From Rhodospirillales bacterium (GTDB taxonomy: Bacteria > Pseudomonadota > Gammaproteobacteria > Steroidobacterales > Rariloculaceae): DNA of 17,820 nucleotides. Every line of letters begins with the position of its first letter. Within the stretch, counting starts at the first letter, position 1. Below are positions 6,653 through 14,279 of the stretch, in pieces. Below the pieces are notes generated by a model that was given only the letters and a program-made list of their open reading frames with translations, was not told where the DNA came from and searched no databases. Where the stretch lies: positions 1 through 17,820 of the forward strand of contig JAHEEO010000031.1 in the NCBI GenBank assembly GCA_024640665.1, given 5' to 3'. The translations under genes and the position numbers were made by a program.

Positions 6653-7397
6653 CGAGCAATGAGCGGACCGACTCCAAATCGGCCGGCGTGTCCACACCGT
6701 GAGGCGGGACAACTCGAGCGTCTTGTACGATTATTCGCTCGCCCAGCCAAAGCGCACGTAACTGCTCCAGGCTTTCCACCTGCTCCAGCTCACAAGGCGA
6801 AGCCGAAGCAAGGTACTTCAACTTCGCAACGCGATACGCGTACAGCCCGACATGCCGTCGTGCCATGCCCGATAGCATTCTATTTCTCGGAAATGGTATC
6901 GGCGCTCGCGTGAAATACATCGCATACCCGAATTGATCTGTCACCACTTTGACGCAGTTTGGGTCATTGAAATCTTGATCGCTCGTTAGCGAGGCGGTCA
7001 GCGTAGCAATTGCAGCGTCGGCGTGAGATGACAACAACTCTGCCACCTGCGAGATGAGCTCCGGCGGTATCAACGGTTCGTCGCCCTGAACGTTGACGAC
7101 AATATCATCACCAGACCAGGCACAGCGCTCGGCCACTTCGGCAATTCTGTCAGTACCACTTTGATGATGATCAGCTGTGATCATGACCTCTGCGCCATAG
7201 CGCTTAGCTGCTTCGACGATTCGTTGATCATCGGTAGCAACAATGACCCGGCTCGCCCCGCTCAACGCAGCACGATCATGAACTTGCATAAACATTGGTT
7301 TACCGCCGATGTCCGCGAGTGGCTTTCCGGGCAAGCGCGAAGACCCGTAGCGCGCGGGAATGACAACGTAAAACGGCTCAGAGTCGTTAGTTTTCAA
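6639..7397 (-). CDS. kdsB: 3-deoxy-manno-octulosonate cytidylyltransferase (CMP-Kdo synthetase)
   Basis: A 252-residue enzyme that makes CMP-Kdo from CTP and Kdo, the activated sugar joined to lipid A. Clear family motifs are VVIPARYGSSRLPGKPLADI (residues 11-30, nucleotide binding), DHHQSGTDRIAEVAE (77-90), VNVQGDEPLIPPELI (101-115, metal and CTP site), YFTRAPIPFPRNR and HVGLYAYR, followed by GVDTPADLE near the end. The length is normal (E. coli 248). The only suitable start is TTG at 7397, which lies inside the end of lpxK (11-base overlap). No good Shine-Dalgarno is visible, so translation is probably coupled to lpxK. A small ycaR-like gene, common between lpxK and kdsB in gammaproteobacteria, is absent. 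Confidence 0.97.
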   Translation of the reverse strand: MKTNDSEPFYVVIPARYGSSRLPGKPLADIGGKPMFMQVHDRAALSGASRVIVATDDQRIVEAAKRYGAEVMITADHHQSGTDRIAEVAERCAWSGDDIVVNVQGDEPLIPPELISQVAELLSSHADAAIATLTASLTSDQDFNDPNCVKVVTDQFGYAMYFTRAPIPFPRNRMLSGMARRHVGLYAYRVAKLKYLASASPCELEQVESLEQLRALWLGERIIVQDARVVPPHGVDTPADLESVRSLLDGAS

Positions 7398-8385
7398 TGT
7401 GCAAATTACTCAACAAGCGTTCCAACAATATACGCGCTTCAGGCTCTTCAAAGGTCAAATCGATACTGACTGACCATACGCCAGCCGGGGCGAAAGTCTC
7501 GCATTTTACGGCATCTTTCTCTGTCAGAAGGACCGGAAAGCCGTCGGCAAAATCCAGATCGTCCATTTCTAGCCGCGCATGATCGGCATGCTGGTGAGGA
7601 ATGACTACTAATCCGGCTTTTTCCAACAAATCGAAAAACCGCTGCGGATTTCCGATCGCCGCCACCGCATGAACTTTTGTTGTATCAAATTCGGCCAGCG
7701 TGGACTGTCTGCCGTCACTTAACTGCTCGAAAGTCGAGACCCTAACGAAAGTGTGAATGGCGCCCGGATAAGTCCAAGGAGCGCCGTTCACTACTATGGC
7801 GTCGACGCTTTTCAAGCGCGACGCTGCTTCACGCAATGGGCCGGCAGGTAAACAATATCCATTGCCCAAACCACGATAACCATCGACCAAAGCAATCTCG
7901 AAGTCTCGAGCCAGCGCATGGTGCTGTAATCCGTCATCGCTTAAAACGACATCGATTGCTTCCCCCTCAAGCAAACATTCGAGGGCCGCATTTCGATCCG
8001 CACAAACCACGACAGGACAGGCTGCCCTGCGAGCAATAAGCACGGCTTCATCGCCAACAATCGCCGGATCGCTATCTGCATAGACCCACGCTGGAGATCC
8101 ATTTTTTGCCCCAAGGTATCCGCGTGAAATCACGCCCACGCTGTAACCGCGCTCGCGCAATTCACGAGTTAACCAGATAATCATTGGAGTTTTGCCCGTT
8201 CCGCCTATTGTGATATTGCCGACGACTATTACGGGCACTTCGAATTTCTGCCGGGCTCGCAACCGCCATTTCCGGTGCAACCAAAACAACAAGCGATACA
8301 GCCAACTAATCGGAAGCAAAACAATCGCTAACGGATTGCTTCCATACCAAATTGATTCAAACAGTCTGGAAAGGCGTCGTCGCAC
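7387..8385 (-). CDS. lpxK: Tetraacyldisaccharide 4'-kinase
   Basis: A 332-residue inner-membrane kinase that phosphorylates the 4' position of the tetraacyldisaccharide to make lipid IVA. It has the expected N-terminal hydrophobic helix (about residues 17-36, LAIVLLPISWLYRLLFWL), a P-loop GNITIGGTGKTP (56-67), VISRGYLG (85-92), GDEAVLIARR (111-120) and the catalytic DDGLQHHAL (150-158). The start is GTG at 8385, eight bases after the msbA stop, and the gene overlaps kdsB by 11 bases at its 3' end. msbA-lpxK adjacency is found in E. coli too and joins lipid A synthesis to its export. Identification is firm; the GTG gives a family-like N-terminus (MRRRLSRLFESIWYG). Confidence 0.97.
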   Translation of the reverse strand: MRRRLSRLFESIWYGSNPLAIVLLPISWLYRLLFWLHRKWRLRARQKFEVPVIVVGNITIGGTGKTPMIIWLTRELRERGYSVGVISRGYLGAKNGSPAWVYADSDPAIVGDEAVLIARRAACPVVVCADRNAALECLLEGEAIDVVLSDDGLQHHALARDFEIALVDGYRGLGNGYCLPAGPLREAASRLKSVDAIVVNGAPWTYPGAIHTFVRVSTFEQLSDGRQSTLAEFDTTKVHAVAAIGNPQRFFDLLEKAGLVVIPHQHADHARLEMDDLDFADGFPVLLTEKDAVKCETFAPAGVWSVSIDLTFEEPEARILLERLLSNLHIEN

Positions 8386-8393
8386 TGAGGGTC

Positions 8394-10145
8394 TTAGCTC
8401 GCAAACTGCATCCGGTACAAGGCCGAATAGCGACCATCCAAAGCCAGCAATTCCGTATGAGTTCCCGACTCAACTATCGCGCCATTGTCCAAGACCACGA
8501 TGCGATCAGCCTTTTCTATGGTGGAAAGCCTGTGGGCAACAACTAGTGTTGTCCGATTCTCGATGAGCTTATCGAGCGCCAACTGTATATGCCGCTCGGA
8601 AGCCGAATCCAGCGCTGAAGTAGCCTCATCCAAGATTAATACTGGCGCGTCCTTCAACAACGCTCGCGCGATAGCAATGCGTTGTCGTTGTCCGCCCGAG
8701 ACCAAGGCACCTCGTTCCCCAACCGAAGTATCTAAACCGTCAGGGAGTTCATTGGCAAACTCAAGCACATGCGCAGCACCAGCTGCTCGCTCGATTGCCT
8801 CGCGTGGCGCGTTGCGCAAAGCACCGTAAGCGATATTGTTGGCAATGGAATCATCAAATAGAACGATATCCTGACTGACAAGTGCTATCTGCCGCCGCAA
8901 CTCTGCCAATTGATAGTCGCGAATATCTATTCCATCAAGTTTGATCGAACCTGAGTCAATATCGTAAAACCTCGGCAGCAAACTCACGAGCGATGATTTG
9001 CCGCTGCCCGACTGCCCAACGAAAGCCACCGTTGAACCTGACTCGATTTCCAAATTGATATCATGCAGCACTCGGCCTTTTTCGGCATCGTAGCCAAATG
9101 ACACATTACTGAAGACGATGTTCCCGGCTGCGCGTTCACACCGCACATTGCCGGTGTCTTTCTCAATATCGAGATCCATTACTTCGAACACGCTTGTTGC
9201 AGCGGCGACGCCGCGCTGAATAATTGCATTAATATTTATCAGACGGCGCAACGGCGCCAGCAGCTGCGCAAGCGCGAAAATAAAAGCCATGAATATAGCC
9301 GTGGTGATGGCCGTGCCCAGCCAATCGGTAAATGCGACATACACAATCGCCGTAACACCCAACGCTACAACAAACTGAGTCAGCGCTTCTCCGGCAGAGC
9401 GAATCGCGGATAACCGAACGTTTAATCTGAAATTCTGATAGTTAGAAGCGCCGAAATTGAGCGATTCTTGATGCTCACCCTGAAACAGCTTAACTATTCT
9501 GTGACCGGACAATGACTGCTCCGCCACCCTGGTTACGTCGCCCATAGAGCCTTGAATGCGCGAACTGTAGCGCCTAAATGCTTTACTCAAGTAGCCAACT
9601 AGCACAACCACCGCTGGAGCGACCATACCGACCAGCAACGTAAGCTGCCAGCTTAGATACAGCATGACGGCAATGAGCCATAGTATGGTCAATGAGTCCT
9701 TGATCAAAACAACGATGGCGCTGGATATTGCCTCGGCAACTTGTTCAGTGTTGTAAGTCAGCTTCGACAGCAGCTCTCCGGTAGAGCTCGAATCGAAAAA
9801 ACGTGCTGGCATCTGCAGGTATCGCTCAAATAATTTCCCGCGCAAATCCCTCACGACGGATCGACCGACCCAACTCAGAAAATAGACCGTGACAAAATCC
9901 ATGCATAGCCGAACGGCCGATACGACCAAGATCAACAATGGAATCTGATCGGCCCAAGGCTTTACGTCCGGGCTATTACTGAGCCTTGCGCCGATCTGCT
10001 CCATCACCAGCGGTAATGCGGCGTCTGCGGCAGCATGAATGACCGCAGCGACGAGAGCGACAGAAATCAGTTTTACATGCGGGCGAACATAGCCCAGCAA
10101 TCGCCTGTACACGAGGGCGACTTCGGATGTGAGAATCGACAACAT
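8394..10145 (-). CDS. msbA: Lipid A-core flippase MsbA (ABC exporter)
   Basis: A 583-residue half-transporter, the same size as E. coli MsbA (582). It flips lipid A-core across the inner membrane using ATP and works as a homodimer. Six membrane segments lie within residues 20-300, and the nucleotide-binding domain follows. The Walker A GQSGSGKSSL begins at 377, the Q-loop SQDIVLFDD is at about 424-432, the signature VSGGQRQRIAIARAL at 482-496, Walker B VLILDEATSALD at 502-513 and the H-loop VVAHRLST at 535-542. The N-terminal ATG at 10145 lies five bases after the exbD stop. Homology alone could also fit a general lipid exporter, but the lpxK neighbour makes MsbA the best reading. Confidence 0.95.
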   Translation of the reverse strand: MLSILTSEVALVYRRLLGYVRPHVKLISVALVAAVIHAAADAALPLVMEQIGARLSNSPDVKPWADQIPLLILVVSAVRLCMDFVTVYFLSWVGRSVVRDLRGKLFERYLQMPARFFDSSSTGELLSKLTYNTEQVAEAISSAIVVLIKDSLTILWLIAVMLYLSWQLTLLVGMVAPAVVVLVGYLSKAFRRYSSRIQGSMGDVTRVAEQSLSGHRIVKLFQGEHQESLNFGASNYQNFRLNVRLSAIRSAGEALTQFVVALGVTAIVYVAFTDWLGTAITTAIFMAFIFALAQLLAPLRRLININAIIQRGVAAATSVFEVMDLDIEKDTGNVRCERAAGNIVFSNVSFGYDAEKGRVLHDINLEIESGSTVAFVGQSGSGKSSLVSLLPRFYDIDSGSIKLDGIDIRDYQLAELRRQIALVSQDIVLFDDSIANNIAYGALRNAPREAIERAAGAAHVLEFANELPDGLDTSVGERGALVSGGQRQRIAIARALLKDAPVLILDEATSALDSASERHIQLALDKLIENRTTLVVAHRLSTIEKADRIVVLDNGAIVESGTHTELLALDGRYSALYRMQFAS

Positions 10146-10150
10146 GGATG

Positions 10151-10573
10151 CTAGCCGTCCGGCGCAGTTACCGCAGCAATATTGACTTCAGTAAACCCTA
10201 ACTGCCCAATAACCTCTGTCGCGGTTACAAATGACTGCAACGTTGATTGCGCATCGCCACGAACGGATACGGGAATATCGCGGCGTTCGCCTGCTAATTG
10301 CTCAATGGCCGTCCGTAACGTACTTCGGTCATTGTTTACAAGAGGCCTGCCGTTGACGAGGTAATTGCCATTTTGCGTAATTGCAATTTCGAGCGAGTCT
10401 TCAACGACGGATATTTCTGATTCCAGATCAGCTTCTGGCAGACGCAGATTTATCTCTGCCTCGCGAACAAAGCTCGTAGATACCATGAAGAAAACGAGCA
10501 AAAGCAACACGACGTCGATTAACGACGTCAGGTTGACTTCAGGCGCTTCTCTGTCGCGCGTCTGCAGCTTCAT
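10151..10573 (-). CDS. exbD: ExbD/TolR-family proton-channel subunit
   Basis: A 140-residue protein with a short cytoplasmic N-terminus, one membrane helix (about 15-36) and a periplasmic domain, the layout of ExbD/TolR. The helix holds the conserved proton-carrying aspartate (D20 in SLIDVVLLLLVFFMVS). The family motif EVNLTSLIDVV is intact, followed by INLRLPEAD. With ExbB it converts proton motive force into mechanical work on a periplasmic partner. The gene overlaps the end of exbB by 35 bases and stops five bases before msbA. No TonB, TolA or TolB gene is in the window, so the partner is unknown. ExbD rather than TolR is chosen from gene context (exbBD beside comEC/lpxK in relatives). Confidence 0.9.
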   Translation of the reverse strand: MKLQTRDREAPEVNLTSLIDVVLLLLVFFMVSTSFVREAEINLRLPEADLESEISVVEDSLEIAITQNGNYLVNGRPLVNNDRSTLRTAIEQLAGERRDIPVSVRGDAQSTLQSFVTATEVIGQLGFTEVNIAAVTAPDG

Positions 10574-11207
10574 TCTTTTGGGTTACCGCCTTGAGGTCGC
10601 CGTCGGGTGAGTCGCCAACACCTTCAAGAAACTTCATTGCTTCCTTTTCCATATTAACGACCAATTCATCGATTCTGCCACGCAGATAACGGTATCCAAT
10701 CAGGGCTGGGATCGCGACCGACAATCCCGCAGCCGTGGTGATAAGCGCCTCGGAAATCCCGCCCGCAAGCACACCTGGATTGCCGACACCGTTGGCCGTA
10801 ATGGCCGCGAAAACTTTTATCATTCCAATGACAGTACCCAGCAGCCCAAGCAAAGGCGTAATGGCTGCGATGGTACCCAATGGGTTCAGATAGCGCTCAA
10901 GTTCATGCACAACATGACGACCACTGTCTTCAATGCTTTGCTTAATGACCTCACGCTCCGCGTGCCGACTCGCAAGCCCAGCGGCGAGCAATTGGCCCAA
11001 TGGAGAACTCTCATGAAGCTTCTGCAGGTGATCGGGGCTGATGGTGCGATATCCGAGCCAATGCGACACCTGGTCAGTGAGCTCATTCGGCAGGACTCTT
11101 TTATGCTGCAGCGTCCACAGACGCTCGAGAATTATTGCGGCCGCCACAACGGAGCACAATATTATCGGCAACATGAGCCAACCGCCCGCTTGCACGATTT
11201 CCAGCAT
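10539..11207 (-). CDS. exbB: ExbB/TolQ/MotA-family proton-channel subunit
   Basis: A 222-residue inner-membrane protein starting MLEIVQAGGWLMLPII. Three membrane segments are visible at about residues 8-28, 111-135 and 155-175. The conserved NPLGTIAAITPLLGLLGTVIGMI (108-130) and GGISEALITTAAGLSVAIPALIGY (149-172) are the MotA/TolQ/ExbB signature. It forms the pentameric channel around ExbD. The start at 11207 is chosen because it gives a normal ExbB N-terminus; the longer open frame to 11369 would add an unrelated 54-residue sequence inside comEC. The gene lies 34 bases after the comEC stop and overlaps exbD by 35 bases. Confidence 0.93.
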   Translation of the reverse strand: MLEIVQAGGWLMLPIILCSVVAAAIILERLWTLQHKRVLPNELTDQVSHWLGYRTISPDHLQKLHESSPLGQLLAAGLASRHAEREVIKQSIEDSGRHVVHELERYLNPLGTIAAITPLLGLLGTVIGMIKVFAAITANGVGNPGVLAGGISEALITTAAGLSVAIPALIGYRYLRGRIDELVVNMEKEAMKFLEGVGDSPDGDLKAVTQKNEAADARQRSA

Positions 11208-11241
11208 GATTGTTCCAGCAATCCCCGATAACCGGCTCGAA

Positions 11242-13515
11242 CTATAGCGTGCTGGACGCCGATTCTCCAGGATACAGGGCAGCATTATTATGCCAATAAC
11301 GCCGCCGCAGCTCGCGCTCAAGCTGTGCTTGCATAATGGCTCCTCCCAGCACGAGCCGAATGGCGCCAAGCTCCCCCGTTACCAAGACCTTCGCGCCGCC
11401 GTTTTGCCATCGGGCGACGACCGTTTCTGCCGGAAATCCCCAGCGGTTGCGGTACCCGGCCGAGACAACTGCTATCTCGGGGCTTACCGAATTGACAAAT
11501 GACGCGCTTGATGAGGTTGCACTGCCGTGATGCGGAACGACTACGACGTCGGCACGAATGTTCGCACCACTGACAACAGCTGCCTCACCCCGAACCTCGA
11601 TATCTCCTGTAAGGAGCGCAACCTGGTTTGCTGTGACAATCTTTAAAACGCAAGAGCCATCGTTGTCGGATCCGACAAACTCTCGGTTCGGATGCACAAT
11701 TTCAAATTCGACACCGTCCCACTGCCATTTGGTGCCTGCGACACAAGGTCTCCCGCCGAAATCCAGGACGTCCGAGCCATGCAGCACACTCGCATTCGAA
11801 TACGCAGACAATACTGCACCGGCACCGCCGCTATGATCGTTATCAGAGTGACTCACCACCAGCATGTCCAAACGATCCCTGCGCGCCAACTGTGGCACAA
11901 CGAGCGCATCGCCAACGTCGAAACCCGTGATGCTCGAAGCTCCCGCGTCATACAGCAAAACATGGGCAGCCGTTTCGACCACGACCGCCAGCCCATGGCC
12001 CACGTCTAGCACGGTCATAGTGGCATAGCCATGCGGCGGCTCTTGGCCGTTCGGAATCAAAACGGCCAACAGACTGCATGCGCTCACGAGGCGCAGCCGC
12101 CCACCATGCCAGGACTGAGCCAGCACTGCGCCGAGCGTTGCAATAACAACCGCAGCTACTGAAACGCCGACCAAGTCGACAGATGCCCATGCCGGTGATG
12201 CGGCCCAATTCAGCGCAGCGATCGCTTGAGATGCAATCCACTGTGCTACAGCCATTGGCAGGTTGCCGAATGACCAAAACGATGCGGTGAAGGCAGCGAT
12301 GAGCACGAGCGGCACGAGTACAAAACTGAACAGCGGAATCGCGAAAAAGTTGACCAGCACGGCCACCACAGAAAAGCCACCAAAAAACATCACCGTGACA
12401 GGTAACAGCGCCACTGTAATTTGCATCTGTATCCGGGCCATTGCCGCCAGTCGGCTGCGAATTGATTTGGCGATGTTGCCATGCTGTTTCACCGCGCCTG
12501 CCAGCAACAAAACGCCAACGGCGCCAAAGGACATCCAAAACGATGCCGTGAGCGTCGCTAATGGGTCAATACAAACGATTGCGAGACCGCTGAGCGCCAG
12601 CGTATGCAACGCATTGACAGATCGCCGCGACATGACGACACCTGCCAAAAACGCCAGCATCAGGAAAGCCCGCTGGGTCGGTAAGGCAAACCCAGCACAA
12701 GCAGCATAGACAAATGCAACTGACAGACTCGCGACCGTCGCACACTCCAGGTGCAACTCGGCGACCCAGGCCGAACTGCGCAGCGCGAGCCGGCTAACCA
12801 ACCAGTAAACAAAGCCGGCCAGCAAACCGATGTGCAAGCCAGAGATGGCTACCAAATGACTAGTGCCAGTCCGCCGAAAAACTGCCCAATCCTCATCGGT
12901 GAAGCCGGACCGTTCGCCAATCGACAAAGCCGCCATGAGCGCCCGTGGCCGTGGTTTATTCACGGTGTCCTGCAGTCGGTTCAACATGCTTGCCCGCCAT
13001 CGCAACACACGCGCTGACAATGATGGATGATCCGACGGTTCAGATTGCAATTCGCGAACATAACCCGTCGCGATATAGCCATTTACGAACAACCATCTTT
13101 CATAGTCAAAGCCACCCGGATTCATCAAACCGTGTGGCTGGCGAAGACGGACGGTTAAGCGGAGCTGCTGCCCCGGACGCGGTGGAACTTGGACGTTATA
13201 CCAGCTCAAGCGCAGCCGCGAACCAGCAACAGACATTGCTGGCATCTCGTCGACTCGCAAGGAAAACCGCGTTCTTCGAGCGTCGACTTGCGGGAAGTCG
13301 TCAACCCATCCGCTGACTTGGAAGTCCTGGCCGTCGAGTGTCAACGGTAGCCGTTTCGAGAGCTCCGCTGCAGCGTGGCCCGCCGTCCACCAAAATACGA
13401 CAAAGCCAGCAACGGGGTACAGCGAGCGCGATACCCGCGTTATGAACGCGCAGGCTACTGCTATGGCGGCGACGGTCAAGTTGCTGGGCAAAGCTGGCAG
13501 CTGGTGCATGAGCAC
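11242..13515 (-). CDS. comEC: ComEC/Rec2 DNA internalisation channel
   Basis: A protein of at least 757 residues that forms the inner-membrane channel for single-stranded DNA in natural transformation. It has a DUF4131 OB-like N-terminal domain (about residues 20-165, with GGFDYERWLFVNGY at 134-147), the multi-helix competence domain with HLVAISGLHIGLLAG at 220-234, and a C-terminal metallo-beta-lactamase-like domain with LDVGHGLAVVVE (503-514) and the metal-type motif SHSDNDHSGG (555-564). The first accepted codon is GTG at 13515, with an ATG at 13509. The frame stays open upstream and encodes a hydrophobic LLWLSCAGITGN that resembles the first helix of other ComEC proteins, so the true start may be a non-standard codon further upstream. 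It lies between lolD and exbB. Confidence 0.94.
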   Translation of the reverse strand: MLMHQLPALPSNLTVAAIAVACAFITRVSRSLYPVAGFVVFWWTAGHAAAELSKRLPLTLDGQDFQVSGWVDDFPQVDARRTRFSLRVDEMPAMSVAGSRLRLSWYNVQVPPRPGQQLRLTVRLRQPHGLMNPGGFDYERWLFVNGYIATGYVRELQSEPSDHPSLSARVLRWRASMLNRLQDTVNKPRPRALMAALSIGERSGFTDEDWAVFRRTGTSHLVAISGLHIGLLAGFVYWLVSRLALRSSAWVAELHLECATVASLSVAFVYAACAGFALPTQRAFLMLAFLAGVVMSRRSVNALHTLALSGLAIVCIDPLATLTASFWMSFGAVGVLLLAGAVKQHGNIAKSIRSRLAAMARIQMQITVALLPVTVMFFGGFSVVAVLVNFFAIPLFSFVLVPLVLIAAFTASFWSFGNLPMAVAQWIASQAIAALNWAASPAWASVDLVGVSVAAVVIATLGAVLAQSWHGGRLRLVSACSLLAVLIPNGQEPPHGYATMTVLDVGHGLAVVVETAAHVLLYDAGASSITGFDVGDALVVPQLARRDRLDMLVVSHSDNDHSGGAGAVLSAYSNASVLHGSDVLDFGGRPCVAGTKWQWDGVEFEIVHPNREFVGSDNDGSCVLKIVTANQVALLTGDIEVRGEAAVVSGANIRADVVVVPHHGSATSSSASFVNSVSPEIAVVSAGYRNRWGFPAETVVARWQNGGAKVLVTGELGAIRLVLGGAIMQAQLERELRRRYWHNNAALYPGESASSTL

Positions 13516-13589
13516 ATTGCCGGTAATGCCGGCGCAACTCAGCCAAAGCAGGCTGGGACGCGTCAGGCGCGCGCTTTGCCAGTAATAGC

Positions 13590-14279
13590 TTAGGTTTCTA
13601 TCAATTGCCCATCCTCGAGCTCAATCACGCGATCCATGCGTGACGCCAATTCCATATCATGGGTAACGACGACGAGGCAGGTACCGAACTGGGCATTGCA
13701 CTGCAACAGCAACTCAAAAATGCGCTCGCCAGTCTTGCGATCCAGGTTGCCGGTAGGCTCATCCGCCAGCACAGCTGCTGGCCGCGTAATGAGCGCTCTC
13801 GCAATCGCCGTTCGCTGACGCTCGCCGCCCGAAAGTTGGCCTGGTCGATGCTGCGTACGCTCCGCCAGTCCGACTTGCTCTAGCAATGCCATGGCAGCAG
13901 CTTCTGCAGTTGCAGGCTTTTCACCGCGCACAAGCAACGGCATAGCAACGTTTTCCAGCGCCGAGAACTCCGGCAGCAAATGGTGGAATTGATAAACAAA
14001 GCCGAGTGCCCGATTGCGCAGGCGGCCTCGTGCCGCGTCATTCATTTCGCTAATCTTTTCGCCGCCGACTAAGACCTCGCCTTCGCTCGGTGCGTCGAGA
14101 CCGCCGAGCAACTGCAATAGCGTTGTCTTGCCAGAACCCGAAGCACCAACGATCGCAACCCGCTCCCCCGCTTGAATGGCGAAGTTGATTCCTTTCAGCA
14201 CCTGCAATGAACGTCCGCCCTCGATAAAAGCCTTGCTGAGGTTGCGCGCTTCCAAAACGGTTGGCATCGAACTATTCAT
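13590..14279 (-). CDS. lolD: Lipoprotein-releasing system ATP-binding protein LolD
   Basis: A 229-residue ABC ATPase of the LolD/MacB class that powers release of outer-membrane lipoproteins from the inner membrane to LolA. It shows Walker A GASGSGKTT (45-53), Q-loop FVYQFHHLLPEFSALENVAMPLL (94-116, including the LolD-like helix that touches the permeases), signature LSGGERQRTAIARAL (149-163), Walker B AVLADEPTGNLD (169-180) and H-loop H207. The ATG at 14279 has a good GAGG Shine-Dalgarno at 14289-14292 and overlaps the end of the second permease gene by eight bases, which supports coupling. It stands after both permease genes (order C-E-D), unlike the C-D-E order of E. coli. Confidence 0.96.
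   Translation of the reverse strand: MNSSMPTVLEARNLSKAFIEGGRSLQVLKGINFAIQAGERVAIVGASGSGKTTLLQLLGGLDAPSEGEVLVGGEKISEMNDAARGRLRNRALGFVYQFHHLLPEFSALENVAMPLLVRGEKPATAEAAAMALLEQVGLAERTQHRPGQLSGGERQRTAIARALITRPAAVLADEPTGNLDRKTGERIFELLLQCNAQFGTCLVVVTHDMELASRMDRVIELEDGQLIET

Noticed and set aside
6653..6712. Extension of the phosphatase to an ATG at 6712 inside kdsB
   Set aside because: It only adds out-of-frame kdsB sequence; the family domain starts well downstream.
10151..11207. TolQ/TolR identity for the proton-channel pair
   Set aside because: No tolA, tolB, pal or ybgC neighbours are present, and the comEC/msbA/lpxK context fits the exbBD pair of relatives.
11208..11369. N-terminal extension of exbB into comEC
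   Set aside because: It would overlap the coding end of comEC by over 120 bases and adds sequence unrelated to ExbB.
12263..12709. Plus-strand open frame of 148 codons opposite comEC
   Set aside because: It is antisense to the competence domain; the low-complexity Ala/Thr/Lys product reflects the complementary codons of membrane helices.
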